A stretch of DNA of 64,000 nucleotides from Hexactinellida sp. DTS-2022 (lineage: Eukaryota; Porifera; Hexactinellida). Under the pieces are notes generated by a model. That model was not told the DNA's origin. It saw only the letters and a list, made by a program, of their open reading frames with translations, and did no database searches. The translations under genes were made by a program, and so were the position numbers. The stretch covers positions 1,736,001 to 1,800,000 of the forward strand of contig JAPNXP010000002.1 of the NCBI GenBank assembly GCA_028753945.1. The letters are read 5' to 3'. Shown here piece after piece: positions 22,346-33,568 of the stretch; position 1 is the first letter of the stretch; the number at the start of each line of letters is the position of its first letter.

Positions 22346-22701
22346 CAGAGATACAGCGGTCCAGACCGGTCTCAGGTCGGTCCGGTCCGGTCCGCTTATT
22401 TTCAAGTGCGGTCTGGATCGGTCCAAATTAACGATATAACGGTCTGGACTCATCCTAGATTGGACAAACGATCGGGCTACAATCCGTTAATTCTCATTGT
22501 TTACAAGCACTTAAGTAATGAGTATCATATAAACACAAGTGGATATAATTAGCCACTCTACTAAGCGGTCTGTAACGGTCCAGAAAAGGGATATAACGGT
22601 CTGGACCGATCCAATATTATGATCATACGGTCTGGACCATCCAGAAAAAAATCATGACGGTTCTGTCCGGTCCATGAAATTTCCGGACCGCTGTATCTCT
22701 G
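22346..22701. mobile_element. hAT-like array element, CCGGTCTGGACC unit
   Basis: Begins CAGAGATACAGCGGTCCAGA and ends CCGCTGTATCTCTG, with a perfect 8-bp duplication ATCATGGG (22338-22345, 22702-22709). Ends are built from CGGTCTGGACCGGTCC-type units. 356 bp, non-coding. Confidence 0.9.
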
Positions 22702-22709
22702 ATCATGGG

Positions 22710-23006
22710 TCTCTGGGATCATAGGCTGGGTAGAATTAGGGGCCCGTTCCCCCCTTCAACCAATATAAAATTACGACGAGCAGATTTTATGGGGGCCCAG
22801 AACCCACGGCCCCTAGGCTGCCTACTTAGCCTATTGTGTGATCCGGCACTGACTAGAGACAGACAAAATATATTTGTATATCAATTTGAGGACAAGAAAT
22901 ATCGGGGAGCGAAGAAATTTTGCCGAAATAATGTTGAACATCCCTTGGAATCAATGCTATTGGGTATGTATTACCTGGGTATACCATGGGCCAGTTGTGA
23001 AAATGG
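22710..23006. other. Unassigned
   Basis: A short reading frame exists but shows no family signature and runs into the neighbouring repeat. No supported feature. Confidence 0.4.
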
Positions 23007-23163
23007 CAGGGTTGCCGTGGGAAGGGAATTTTCATTCCCATTCCCATCCCATTGGCATTCTCAGAGGATTCCCAAAAGTGGGAATTCCCATATGGTAAAA
23101 AGAATTACCATTCCCATCCCATATGGGAATTCCCATGGGATTCCCATACCCACGGCAACCCTG
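23007..23163. mobile_element. hAT-like array element, ATTCCCAT unit (copy 1)
   Basis: Begins CAGGGTTGCCGTGGGAAGGG and ends CCACGGCAACCCTG. Interior is ATTCCCATTCCCATCCCAT and its inverse. Flanks (GAAAATGG, GGAAATGA) are only 6 of 8 alike. A shorter copy lies at 25272-25392. Confidence 0.7.
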
Positions 23164-23439
23164 GGAAATGAACATAATTAATTACAGGGCGAGTTTCATA
23201 TTACCTACTGAATCTCAGGGTTTTACACGCCTTAATTTTTTTACACACCATAAGCCTTGTTTTTTTTTTTTAGTGTTAAGAAAAAATAGTATGGCAAGTA
23301 TGATAAATTAAAAAAGCGAAATATAAAATTAATTTATTAACCCAATTAGTGGCAAAGGTGTAATATTACAATAAAAATCTCTGATAACGAAAAAGCTAAT
23401 AATGGTGTTCTACATATAGTAAACAGTAATTGTGCAAAG

Positions 23440-24066
23440 CATAGGCGCCGAAAGTGGGGGGGTCAGGGGGGGTTACACCCTCCCTGGTTTTTATCAGGGA
23501 TGGTTTCACCCCCCTGGCTGAGGAAACAGTCAGGGAGGATATTTCCCTCCTGGTCAGGGAGGATATATTAGACATATTATTTAATCTTACAAGTATAAAA
23601 CATACACGTAGACCCATTGAAAAATTATATTTCCATAAGGAGTTTCTCGAAATAATATTGGTGATTTATATATGTATACAATTATGCCCGTCCAACATAA
23701 TGATTTTCAGCCACCATAGCAGTGGCGCAAACAGGGGAGTGCGCTGGGGGGCAACATTATTGGTGCTGGTGTTACAGAGCCCTCTGGATAAAAAATAAAT
23801 TTACAATATCATTTAGGACTGTAAATATACGTATTATTCATCAAAACAAATCGATATCTGCGTATCTCGCAGTCCATTTTTTTCTGGGGGGGTGGCCCCA
23901 GAACCCCCAAAAGGTCGCTCGCAACACTCGCTCCGCCCCCCCCCCCAACTTTAACCTCATACTTGTAAAACTTTGCGTCCATGCACCATAGGAATCCTTT
24001 TTTTACCTTTCACATTTAAATGTAAAGTTACACCCTCCCTGGCACTGGAGAGTTTCTGCGCCTATG
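23440..24066. mobile_element. hAT-like element, CATAGGCG ends (long member)
   Basis: Begins CATAGGCGCCGAAAGTGGGG and ends GTTTCTGCGCCTATG, with a perfect 8-bp duplication GTGCAAAG (23432-23439, 24067-24074). CAGGGAGG/CCTCCCTGG motifs repeat near both ends. About 23705-23985 (GCAGTGGCGCAAACAGGGG to CCCCCCAACTTTAAC) looks like another nested GC-rich repeat. The relative at 45219-45346 is only 128 bp. Confidence 0.8.
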
Positions 24067-24074
24067 GTGCAAAG

Positions 24075-24420
24075 TACGTATAATTTAAAAAATTGTGGCT
24101 AATCAACATTTATTTATACTTAACTGGATTAAAGGTTGTTATATGACGAGTATGCCAATTGGGCTATGACCGGAAAAAAAAACTAAGGCTAGTAAACCTA
24201 GAGGTGTAATTCTGAAAAAAAGATAAGGCTATTAAATCAATTGGAGCTAGGACGAAAAAATATGGCGAGTAGATATGAATGACCAAAATTAAGGCGCCTT
24301 AATTTTACACTCATTTTTAGAACCCTGCTACTGATGGTAGATTATTTAACCGTTGATCGAATTGGTTCCGGCATACGATCACACATTGGAAGTGTGGTGG
24401 CAACATTTGAGCAGGGTATA
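24075..24420. other. Unassigned
   Basis: Two similar AAACTAAGGCTAGTAAA / AAGATAAGGCTATTAAATC stretches (24180-24240) hint at a decayed duplication. No gene seen. Confidence 0.4.
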
Positions 24421-24426
24421 TCTATA

Positions 24427-24636
24427 CAGTCAGGTCTGCTAATTGTGAACAAGATTTCGTCTGCTTAATATGAAGATTATTTTATTATGAACAAGCTGAA
24501 CAAGCTTAAAAACTTACATAGGGTTTGTACTAATTAAGTTGAGTTCTTAATTAAGTTGAGTTCGCTTATTATGAAGTCTCTCTATTATGAACACAATGTT
24601 TGATCCCTTTAATGTTCATAATAAAAAACCTGACTG
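24427..24636. mobile_element. Tigger-like MITE (CAGTCAGGTCTGCTAATTG)
   Basis: Begins CAGTCAGGTCTGCTAATTGT and ends AAAAAACCTGACTG, flanked by TA. The interior repeats TTATTATGAA and TTAATTAAGTTGAGTTC in tandem. Followed directly by a Helitron-like 5' end (24637-24720). Confidence 0.75.
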
Positions 24637-25000
24637 TATTATTAAAACTCGATTGTTGTTTGTCTGTTTGTCCGGATTGTATTAAAGTGATGCATGATGG
24701 GGGAATAGAAACCACATTTATATTTTAGATAGAAACTAGCTTTCAAATGGTTTAATAGGTAAACAAGCATACTGATTTCGAATTTCGCATTTATAAATTT
24801 CCAATGTGAATATAGAATTTAGCATTTATAGATTTCTAATATGAATAAGGTAAACAAATTAGTGAAAATTCAAAATGAACCTAGAAGCTCTTTCCAAAGG
24901 GTATTATAGGTAAACAGGTATGTCGAATTTAATTTCGAATGTACAAATTTGAAATATGTATGAATATTTATTGTTGTAGTTTAAGAAAGGGGTAAATAAC

Positions 25001-25259
25001 GGGATACATACAATTCGTGACAAGACAATTCGTGACCAGACAATTCGTGACCGACAATTCGTGACACTTACAATTCGTGACAAGACAATTCGTGACATTT
25101 ACAATTCGTGACAAGACAATTCGTGACATTTACAATTCGTGACAAGACAATTCGTGACATTTACAATTCGTGACAAGACAATTCGTGACATTTACAATTC
25201 GTGACATTTACAATTCGCGACAAGACAATTCGTGACGACTGACCAGGCAATTCGTCACC
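25001..25259 (+). repeat. Left TIR of the Foldback/MULE element (15-16 units)
   Basis: GGGATACAT, then 15 clear copies of ACAATTCGTGAC and one degenerate copy. Spacers run outward to inward AAG, CAG, CG, ACTT, AAG, ATTT, then alternate AAG and ATTT. One unit near the inner end reads ATTCGCGAC. Spacer order near the terminus and near the inner end is identical to the right TIR. Confidence 0.92.
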
Positions 25260-25271
25260 TTTCGCAAATGG

Positions 25272-25392
25272 CAAGGTTGCCGTGGGTATGGGAACTCCCA
25301 TAGGATGGGAAATAAATTCAACCTATGGTAATCCCACAAAAATTATGTGGGATTGGGATGGGAATTAAAATTCCATTCCCACGGAAACCCTG
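25272..25392. mobile_element. hAT-like array element, ATTCCCAT unit (copy 2)
   Basis: Begins CAAGGTTGCCGTGGGTATGG and ends CCCACGGAAACCCTG, with inverted ATGGGA/TCCCAT motifs. No clear duplication. Family as 23007-23163. Confidence 0.55.
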
Positions 25393-25498
25393 AAACGGAC
25401 ATATTATTTCAGCAATTATGCCAATAAAATTGATACTACGTAAATAGTATTCAAGTCTGTGTCGCTTCGGAGGGAAATTGTATTCACATATAGTTAAC

Positions 25499-25602
25499 TA
25501 AATGCAGTTCTCATGGAATTCTTAAAGGAATGGAAATATTAGTAATTAACTAAATGCAGTTCTCATGGAATTCTTAAAGGAATGGAAATATTAGCAATTA
25601 AG
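25499..25602. repeat. Two tandem copies of a 52-bp unit
   Basis: TAAATGCAGTTCTCATGGAA and the following 30 bases occur at 25499 and again at 25551, nearly identical. Lies between the left TIR and the transposase gene. Confidence 0.85.
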
Positions 25603-25728
25603 AGAAACTGATATTTTATAACATATATATATTTCCAATTTGACTCAAACTGAAAGAATATATAGTTTATTTCACTCCTAGACAAACAAACAAATGAAAA
25701 ATAAATAAATGAAAATAACATAAATGAA

Positions 25729-27798
25729 TTAATCTGCGAAGCCAAATTGGTATGCTATGCCTTTCAAAAATTCCAATTTTGGACGCGATAGGTAATTGTT
25801 GATCAAGGTCTTTAACGCTTGTTCACGATCTCTATAGAGTTTTCTTTTGGTAGGAATTCTGCCACTCATACAAAAAGCTTGTTTCACTTCAACTAAATCT
25901 TGCTCTTTTTTTAACACTTCCAAGAATCTCCAGATCGAAGGATGATGACATGCCATATGACAGGTAAATGACCTATGCCATGCTTCTATTGCATTAGTCG
26001 TTCTCGGCAAGCTATGTTGAACCATAAAATGGTTATTCCACATTTCAATAGGAAATAAAGGTGGCACAACAATTGGAGAATTGATCATATGCCTCCCAAT
26101 ATAGGTCCTTTCGAAATACAGTGCGAGGTCATAAGTTTCGGGAGGAAGTGTGGCAAATAATTCACTAAACAGATGGGGAACATCTGTAGGAGTAGCAAAT
26201 GCTAGGAAAGGAATCATTCTAACTTGTAGTGCGAACGAGGAATCTTGTTGATATCGAGTTTTTAGTCCTAAATCTTGAATTTTCCTCCACATATTCTGTG
26301 TTAAATGAAAGAAACACCCTTTAACTTGGGTCCCAGGGAAGTTTAGATAGAAGGCATTTATTGCAGCCTGTTCGAAATCTACTATTAGATGAGAAGGGCA
26401 TGCCTGAGGGCATTAAATTTTGATTTCATTCCACATTAGAGCATAAATATTTTCAGAATTGTTTGAAAGCAGGACAAACAAACAAGGTAATAAATGCCCA
26501 TCTTCCAGGATATTTGGCCCCCCTTTTAGAGCGTGGATAACGTAGAGTTGATAAAACAAATTCGGAGCTGTTTTAAACGTACCATCAGCCATCCAAATAT
26601 TTGATGTGTTCAATACCTCGATATTTGATGCTGTGCCAAATATCAAGATGCGCTGATCTTCAATATCTGTCCCAGAATCATATTGAAGAAATGCATCTCC
26701 TTTATTTGTCTTCTTGTAACTCTCTGGTATAACGAGCGTATTAAATCTCTCTGGTTCTGGAGGTACATTTAATGCTCTTTTGCGTGCTCTCCGAATAGTC
26801 TGTTTTAAACTGTCAAGCTTGGGCAGACATACAGCCGATTGTTCGCTGACATCTCTCAATGAAGAAGTCAGAATATTGTGGGTACTATCTTGGGTATCAA
26901 AAGCTCGACGTTTGATAACAGTTTTGACCTTGGAGCAATGAAAAATTGAAGAATTACTTTCATGAGTATGTTCATGAATCCTCTTGATAACGATCTGATT
27001 TTGTGTGTGTATTCTGGCACTACATACACTCCTTTGCACACACTGCCATTGCACAATATTTCCTCTAATTCGATGACTTGTGTATGAAAAGCCCATTTCC
27101 ATTAAACATTGTCCTCCTCTCTCTGTTGTAGTAAATCTAAGTTCAGACAATGAATGGTCTTGAACATGCGAAATGGGGATTTGGTCCTGTACATCCGAGA
27201 CAATATCAGAAGTATGATCAAGAAATAGTGAATTTTCGGATGTATCTTGAAGAATTGGTTCAATTGAATGTTCCTTATCTCTATTCAGAATTGGGTCGTT
27301 AAGCACTTCCATTATTTCTAAGTGCAGGTTAGCAGCTTGTCCATTGAGATTGAGTTGTTCTCTATATACTTCTGTAGTACAGAATATATATTCATGTAAC
27401 CTAGCATGTATTTGCGTATTATCCCAAATTATTGTCCTGTTAACAAATAAGGAGAAAGCGATAAGCTCGTCAAACTCGCTACACTCGATGCTTTGCCATG
27501 TAATTCTGATATCCAACAGATTCTCACTCTTACCCCACAAAGTTACAGGGAATTTGAATGCATCTGTCAGCTTTGGCTTGGAATTAGAAAAACAACTTTT
27601 AACACCATTTTCCAGTGAACGGATTACCTTAACTGACCTAACCAAGGCACGAAAGGTTACCGATTCAATTGTGGCCAATTTCTCTATGAGTTGATCAATA
27701 TCTTCTTCACTTGCAAGATTTTCAGAATTGACGTGAGAATAATTCTGGCAAAAAGTAGAGAATGCGAAGATATGCCAAGGTACATCCATATAGTTCAT
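25729..27798 (-). pseudogene. MULE transposase with FLYWCH finger, one in-frame stop
   Basis: The frame from ATG 27798 runs to a TAA at 26413-26415 and continues in the same frame to 25729, about 690 codons with one interruption. The open part before the stop starts upstream at a GTG, but 27798 is the first ATG. A FLYWCH-type zinc finger lies before the core (WQCVQRSVCSARIHT, then HEHTHES). The MULE core shows WMADGTFKTAP (first Asp), then, after the stop codon, LIVDFEQAAINAF (second Asp) and NAIEAWHRSF (Glu). GCFFHLTQN is also typical. Transposases of this type cut at the TIRs that bracket this gene. The sole defect is the TAA; it could be recent decay, suppression or a sequencing error. Confidence 0.85.
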
Positions 27799-28024
27799 TG
27801 TAAAATTTAGCACAATATGTAATATTGATTAAATAATCGAGTATTTGTACTCTACCTCAAAGTGTGAAGATATATCACTCTTTGTTGTATATTAGGTGCC
27901 ACTTATTAATTAACTTTGATTCAATTTAATAATTAAGTTTGGGTTTGATTTGCTATATTTAAAGGGCTTCGTTAATTCGTTAACAATTTATCGAATTGAC
28001 AAATTAACAATATATCGAGTTGAC
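27799..28024. other. Likely promoter/5' region of the MULE gene
   Basis: AT-rich, upstream of the transposase start on the minus strand. Contains imperfect repeats of TAACAATTTATCGAATTGAC (27980-28025). No clear TATA assignment. Confidence 0.3.
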
Positions 28025-28032
28025 AAATTAAC

Positions 28033-28690
28033 CAGGGTTGGGTTCAAGTACAATTTACTTAAGTACTTCTGTAATTAAGTACATTTTTTTAGTACTTGTA
28101 CTTGTACTTAAGTACTTTCACCATTTTTCCGTTGTACTTGTACTTGTACTTAATTACTTTCCTCATTTTTCCGTTGTACTTGTACTTGTACTTAATTACT
28201 TTCCTCATTTTTCTAAAGTACTTGTACTTGTACTTGAGTACTTGTTACACGTGACTATTTTATCATTCAATATATTTCCAACACACATCATTGATGTTCC
28301 TCAAATTCCATCTCAAATAAAGTAGTTTTGCTTAATACTTAGTATATTAGGAATTGTGTTCGTGTCAAGGACTACTACTACTTTCAATTAAATAGATTTG
28401 GATGATATATAAACTATATAGTTAGCAATTTCTACTATTAGTCCGAGAGATTTATCATAAGAGCTTGGGAAGTACTTGTACTCAAGTACTTTCGTAATTT
28501 TTTCATTGTACTTGTACTTGTACTTAAGTACTTTAAGTTTACCTGTACTTGTACTTGTACTTGTATTGTACTTAAGTACTTTAAGTTTACCTGTACTTGT
28601 ACTTGTATTGTACTTAAGTACTTTAAGTTTACCTGTACTTGTACTTGTATTGTACTTAAGTACTTTCAAATGTACTTGAACCCAACCCTG
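28033..28690. mobile_element. hAT-like array element, GTACTTGTACTTAAGTACTT unit
   Basis: Begins CAGGGTTGGGTTCAAGTACA and ends GTACTTGAACCCAACCCTG, with a perfect 8-bp duplication AAATTAAC (28025-28032, 28691-28698). Both halves are arrays of TTGTACTTGTACTTAAGTAC and its inverse around a 150-bp unique core. The VLVLVL peptides encoded by it are artefacts of the array. Confidence 0.92.
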
Positions 28691-28901
28691 AAATTAACAA
28701 GGCTTCCAGAGATGGGGCCAAATCTAGAGACTCAAGATTTTAAAGTTATCGAACATTTTACCTAACTTGACATTGAATGACATCAGTTTAATATGGATGA
28801 CATTTATTTTTCGACCGCGATGGAATAATTTTGACAAATTTTGTGTATTTAAATTAAAATATTTTGCATGTGAGGCAGCCAAGGCTATGTTTTATTTAAT
28901 A

Positions 28902-30100
28902 CGAGCCCTTCGGTTTCGGTCGCTAAACGACGGATCACTCTCACAAAGATCGCTTCGCGACACTTGTTCGTTCGTGTTAGACACTACGCGACACAATTAA
29001 CGGCCGCTTTCGCTGTCTTTTCCTCCAACAGTAATTTTAATAATAAATAAGTTAATTAACCTGTGGCTTGTAAACTACACACTACTACATAGGGCATTAG
29101 TCGATCGCCAAAAAATTGATCGCGATCCCGATCCCGATCGCATTTTTACAAATGATCGCCAATCCGATCCCGATCATTTTTTATATGCCGTAGTAACTGT
29201 TCAGGATGCTCAGGTTTCAACCAAGGAATTATCCAGGAGCGCGAGACGCTCCTTTTGGAGCATGCTATTAGGAAAATTTGAATTTAGGAGCGCGAAAATT
29301 TGGAATCCTCTCCTATACTGTAACATTAATTTGTGATTTAGGCGTATTAAATTTGGATCAGACCAGGATTAGGAGCGTATTTACAAATGACTGCATAATA
29401 CACTGGTTTCAACCTGACCAACTTTTAGAAACATTGAAGTTAGATTTTCAACAAACTGAACAATATTTATTCCTTGATACGGGCTTGTTCTATGGATGAA
29501 TTGAATTTATAATTGTATTCAATTTAAATACATCTGTGTTCAACAAATTTGGTGGTTTGCTGGCGTTAGCCACCAAAGGTCTTTCTGGGAAGTGGTAATT
29601 CGAAATTTAAAGAAAGGCCTTATGATCCATACTGAGATTTGACAAGTGCTTTATTATTAATGAATTTATTTGCCAACCTTTTCAAAAAAAGATCAGAATG
29701 TAGGATCGAAAATATATGCAAAAAAAAGGATCGCGATCTCCATTTCAATCGTTCTGTAAAATACGATCGATGATCTTGCTTCGATCGTCAAGAAAGGATC
29801 GCGATCTTTGATCGTGCGATCCTAATGGCCTACTACTACATAATTCATTTCAGTATGTTGTTATTTGGAAGAAGATTTTATATAATTTTTACGCTAATCT
29901 AGTCAAATTTTGATAGTTATTAAGGAAAATGTTACGGTGTGATGTCATACTCACAATATTTCGCTTAGACCCATGTCGCTATGACAAACTACACCTATAT
30001 ACAAAATTTCAGCTCTCTAGGTAGTACGCTCTTTTCAATTAATTACGAGCAAACATCCAAACAAACAAAATCAAGAACAATTGTGTTTTTAATATATAGA
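28902..30100 (-). mobile_element. Helitron-like element (CTCG end)
   Basis: Minus strand: starts A|TCTATATATTAAAAACAC (30100) and ends GACCGAAACCGAAGGGCTCG|T (28902). The 3' region has GTCGCGAAGCGA near 28950-28965, the same block as the Helitron at 570-1420. The terminal tetranucleotide is CTCG rather than CTRR. A hAT element (29090-29832) is nested in it. No Rep/helicase. Confidence 0.65.
29090..29832. mobile_element. hAT-like array element, GATCGCGATCCCGATC unit
   Basis: Begins TAGGGCATTAGTCGATCGCC and ends GATCCTAATGGCCTA, with a perfect 8-bp duplication CTACTACA (29082-29089, 29833-29840). Ends are built of GATCGCGATCCCGATC-like units. The interior (about 29220-29600) is unique and has no supported gene. 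Confidence 0.88.
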
Positions 30101-30152
30101 TTCGTATACTAACCGAAAACATGGCGCCTATGGTAGAGACCACATACCTTTA

Positions 30153-30342
30153 GGTCACGAATTGTCTTGTCGCGAATTGTAAATGTCACGAATTGTAAAT
30201 GTCACGAATTGTCTTGTCACGAATTGTCTTGTCACGAATTGTAAATGTCACGAATTGTCTTGTCACGAATTGTAAGTGTCACGAATTGTCGGTCACGAAT
30301 TGTCTGGTCACGAATTGTCTTGTCACGAATTGTATGTATCCC
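30153..30342 (-). repeat. Right TIR of the Foldback/MULE element (12 units)
   Basis: Twelve inverse copies of the unit, with the same terminal spacer order (AAG, CAG, CG, ACTT, AAG, ATTT) and the same GCGAC variant near the inner end. It has about three to four units fewer than the left TIR, so the arms differ by middle units only. Confidence 0.92.
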
Positions 30343-30527
30343 GTAAATAACTAACTCTGTTAATATTCAAAATGAACCTAGAGTCGAGACTAACTTCCAA
30401 ATGTTATAATAGGTAAACAAGTATGCTGAACACGAATTTTGCGTTTATAAATTTCTAATATGAATATTTGTTGTTGTTGTTTACACAAAATAGGTAAACG
30501 AATTAATGAAAATTCAAAATCAACCTG

Positions 30528-31845
30528 CAGGGGCCTTATTCACTAACATTTCTTAAACTTAAACTTAGTTTAAACTAAGTCTAAACTAAGTCTCGACTTA
30601 GTTTATGCTAAGTTTATTTAACTTCTCAAAACATATCCAAAACTTAGTTTTTGCTTATACTTAACTTAAACTTAGTCTAAACTAAGTATTGCATTGACTT
30701 AGTTTTGCTTAATAGTGAATACTAGTCATTATAAATTCTAGCTTAACTCTAATTGGCGGAAGTTCTATTATAGTGCAAGTTTAACTCTACTACATTAGTA
30801 CAAGGGATTATGTCACACAGAATTTGCGATATCGATTTAATTTTTTTTTCTATAGATTTTCAAATTATCACTCGATTTTATCAGAAATTTGACATTATAT
30901 AATTATTAACTCTAAAACTTTGTATTAAAGTTGAAAGTCGACACGGCATAATCCCAAGAACAACTGACAAGGATCATTTTTGAGGGATAGTTTTTTTCTC
31001 TACGACTTATACTTTTTGAGTTACACATAAGAATACAAAGGTCACTCCCCGGAAATTCTTACGGAATGTATTTGTACAAAATGACGGTGATTTTGACCTT
31101 TAGAAAGGTCAAAAAAATGTCCGAATTGAAATTTTTCTTTCGGATTTGTATAGATACCATGTCAAAGATTAGCTAGGAGTGGTTAAACTAAATTTATCGT
31201 TTTTCATGAATTAACAATTATTTACGCCTCTATGGACATAATATTCTCTAAGAATATGATTTTGACCTTTGGTGACGTCAAAAAGGTAAAAAATGTCCGA
31301 TTCCCAAAGGTTTTTCGGAATTGGATAGGTAGTGTATTAAAGTATAGTTTGGAATGCTTAAACAAGTTATTTGCATTATCTATTAATAATTTAATATACA
31401 TTAATTTGATATTCTATCTCCTTAAGCTTAAACTTAAACTTAGTCTAAACTAAGTAATTACTACATTTTGCGAAGTTTTCTTAACTTCTCAAAACTAAAC
31501 TGATACAACCACTATTAGTGATACAACCACGATAAGTTGCGATAAATAATTCGTAAATAAATTAAATAATTGTAAAATACAAGTATATTAGCGTGAAATA
31601 TTCAGTTAAGTCTGGTAAGAAGTAGACTTAACTTTTTGTTTACTTTTCAACAGAAAACTAAGCAAGAACTAAGTTTTATCTCAAAACTAAGCACAAACTA
31701 AGTTCAAACTAAGTTTAGACTTAGTTTGAACTTAGTTTTGCTTCGTGAATACCGACTTAGTTTCAGACTTAGTTTGTGCTTATTAAACCTAGTTTAAACT
31801 AAGCACAAACTAAGTTTAAGAAGTTTAGTGAATAAAGCCGGGGGA
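30528..31845. mobile_element. Array element, AAACTTAGTTTAAACTAAG unit
   Basis: Begins CAGGGGCCTTATTCACTAAC and ends TTTAGTGAATAAAGCCGGGG. Both ends contain dense AAACTAAGTTTAGACTTAG palindromic units, with further units near 31430. The 1.3-kb length makes it the largest array element here. No clear TSD. About 30740-31400 is unique and shows no gene. A fragment of the family lies at 60364-60450. Confidence 0.65.
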
Positions 31846-31949
31846 GATGCTTCCAATTTGTTTATTAGGGGTTATCGAGTTTGCCCTTTAGAGTTGATAC
31901 AAGGGTTGGTACAAGAGTTGATACAAGAGTTGATACAAGATCAGAGTTG

Positions 31950-32906
31950 ATACAAGATAGAAACAAACTTCCAATTTATCAATTGATCCTTATGCCACGT
32001 AACACCTCTACAAATGGGTCTTGACACCTTGAGGTGATGATAACATCGTTGAAAAAAAGTGTTTTTACAATTTTGTGAATTATATAACACGCACAAAAAA
32101 ATGCTGACTCATCACCTATTATATTCTACTGAAACGTGAATCTCTCTGAAATGAAGTGAGCTATAACGAAACTTCCAACTCAATAAGGGTCGTTGCCTTC
32201 CGAAACACCTTATAAAATGGTTCAACACCTTCATAGTGATGATGAGATGGCGAAAAAAATTCAAAATTGCAATTGTGCCCAGATATTTCCTTAGAGGCAC
32301 TATCAATTACCCAACCAGTAGCCATCAAAAGATAGTGCCACCCAGGGTCGGGTTCAATTTTATTTTTATATTTAATTACAGTTACAATTACAACTAGTTT
32401 TAATTTGTAATTATAATTACAATTACAATTACAAGCAACTTTAATTTCCAATTATAATTATAATTACAGTTATAATTGGGAAGTTACTCCCAATTACAAT
32501 TACAATTACAATTACAATTACAAAACTGATGCTATATTCAAATATATCTTCAATATAATTAATGTAAAGTTTGTTATCTTTAGTATTATTTGGATCTACC
32601 CTATTAATATGGTGATTAACGAGTGCATATATTTATTCTAACTAAATAACCAAATTATACTTAAGTAGAATGATGTAATAATTATTGTAAGTGCTTATTT
32701 CCTCTGACAAACATGAGTTCCTCAATTACAATTATGTACTCCAATTACAATTACAATTATGTCAAAAAATTACAATTACAATTACAATTACGAAGTTTTT
32801 CAATAATCAATTACAATTACAATTACAATTATGTACAAAACGTAATTAATTGTAATTAATTAATTACAATTATAATTGAACCCAACCCTGGTGCCACCAA
32901 AGGGAA
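31950..32906 (+). repeat. GTGCCGACAGCATG family member split by a hAT element
   Basis: Plus-oriented copy (GATCCTTATGCCACGTAACA; CACCTTGAGGTGATGATAAC; CACCTTCATAGTGATGATGA; GGCACTATCAATTACCCAAC; AAAAGATAGTGCCACC) interrupted at 32343 and resumed at 32891 with GTGCCACCAAAGGGAAA. Preceded by a short ACAAGAGTTGATACAAG tandem repeat (31898-31955). Confidence 0.65.
32343..32890. mobile_element. hAT-like array element, ACAATTACAATT unit
   Basis: Begins CAGGGTCGGGTTCAATTTTA and ends ATTGAACCCAACCCTG, with a perfect 8-bp duplication GTGCCACC (32335-32342, 32891-32898). Ends are long TTACAATTACAATTA runs; a unique core spans about 32525-32715. Its last 19 bp resemble the GTACTT family at 28033-28690 although the internal units differ. 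Confidence 0.92.
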
Positions 32907-33568
32907 ATTTCTCCGTAGACGGTACCCTCCCACACCTTTATAAATAAAGAGCTGAAACTTGGCATGTAGGTGAGGACTGAGGAGTCACCATCTAATTTGC
33001 ACCTGGGGTACGATTTTTGATCAAATAATTTTAACAACTATTTAAGCTAATTATGGCTCTTAACATGAAATATTTAATAATGAACTTGATAAGATTTACA
33101 TATTTGGAGGTGGGACCCAAGAAATTATGCGAGCGTATCGATCAACTTATAAGGGGTCTTGGGGGATTTATCCCCCAGAATTTTTTGACTTATATTTACT
33201 CAGAAGTAATTTTATCGCTACTTATTTTTTAAGTAGCCCTAATTGAAACTTGAGGCTGAAGTTTCTTATTTATTTTGTCAATTTCAGTTTCGAAGGGGGC
33301 AGCTGGTCCCCTGCCCCCCTTCCCACCCTGGATCCGCCTCTGGTGTAGACAGCATGTTCCTTTGGAGGCACTATCAATTAATCAGCCAGTAGCCACCAAA
33401 ATATAGTGACTCCAAACTTTTTTTCCAAAGGATCATGCCCTCGGCACAGCTCCAATTTTGGATATTTTTTCATTGTCATGTGAATTCTACTAAATTAATT
33501 AATAACTAACTTAATTATGTATACGTACTTAGTAGAATAAACCCCAGTTTCACTTTCATTTTCAATTG
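32907..33568. repeat. Fragments of dispersed repeats
   Basis: TCTCCGTAGACGGTACCCTC and CTGAAACTTGGCATGTAGGT (32910-33015) are a piece of the 15377-16222 unit. CACCCTGGATCCGCCTCTGG (33325-33345) is a hAT-type right end without a clear partner. CATGTTCCTTTGGAGGCACT (33353-33460) is the hairpin family. ACCCCAGTTTCACTTTCATT (33541-33568) resembles half of the piggyBac-like hairpin at 49830-49949. Confidence 0.5.

Larger units (their letters stand above)
25001..30342 (-). mobile_element. Foldback/MULE transposon with tandem-array TIRs and 9-bp TSD
   Basis: Ends are exact inverse copies (GGGATACATACAATTCGTGA; its inverse ends ATGTATCCC) flanked by a perfect 9-bp duplication GTAAATAAC (24992-25000, 30343-30351). 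A 9-bp duplication is the MULE hallmark. Each terminal inverted repeat is a tandem array of the 12-bp unit ACAATTCGTGAC. The minus strand encodes a MULE transposase (25729-27798). Later insertions inside are a hAT-like element (28033-28690), a Helitron-like element (28902-30100) that itself contains a hAT element (29090-29832), and a short element at 25272-25392. The design recalls Drosophila Foldback/NOF, where arrayed TIRs flank a MULE-class gene. Confidence 0.9.

Noticed and set aside
22705..23181. 158-residue plus-strand frame
   Set aside because: No family signature, and its C-terminal half is the ATTCCCAT array element.
25001..25260. Regular short repeats that could be taken for a CRISPR array or telomeric repeat
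   Set aside because: Unit is 12 bp with 2-4 bp spacers, present as an inverted pair at transposon ends with a 9-bp TSD. No spacer diversity, no cas genes, eukaryotic context.
26868..27694. Other frames overlapping the MULE gene
   Set aside because: Shadows of the transposase frame, which has clear domain motifs.
28038..28679. Hydrophobic Leu/Val and Lys/Tyr-rich frames
   Set aside because: Direct translation of the GTACTT arrays inside a hAT-like element.
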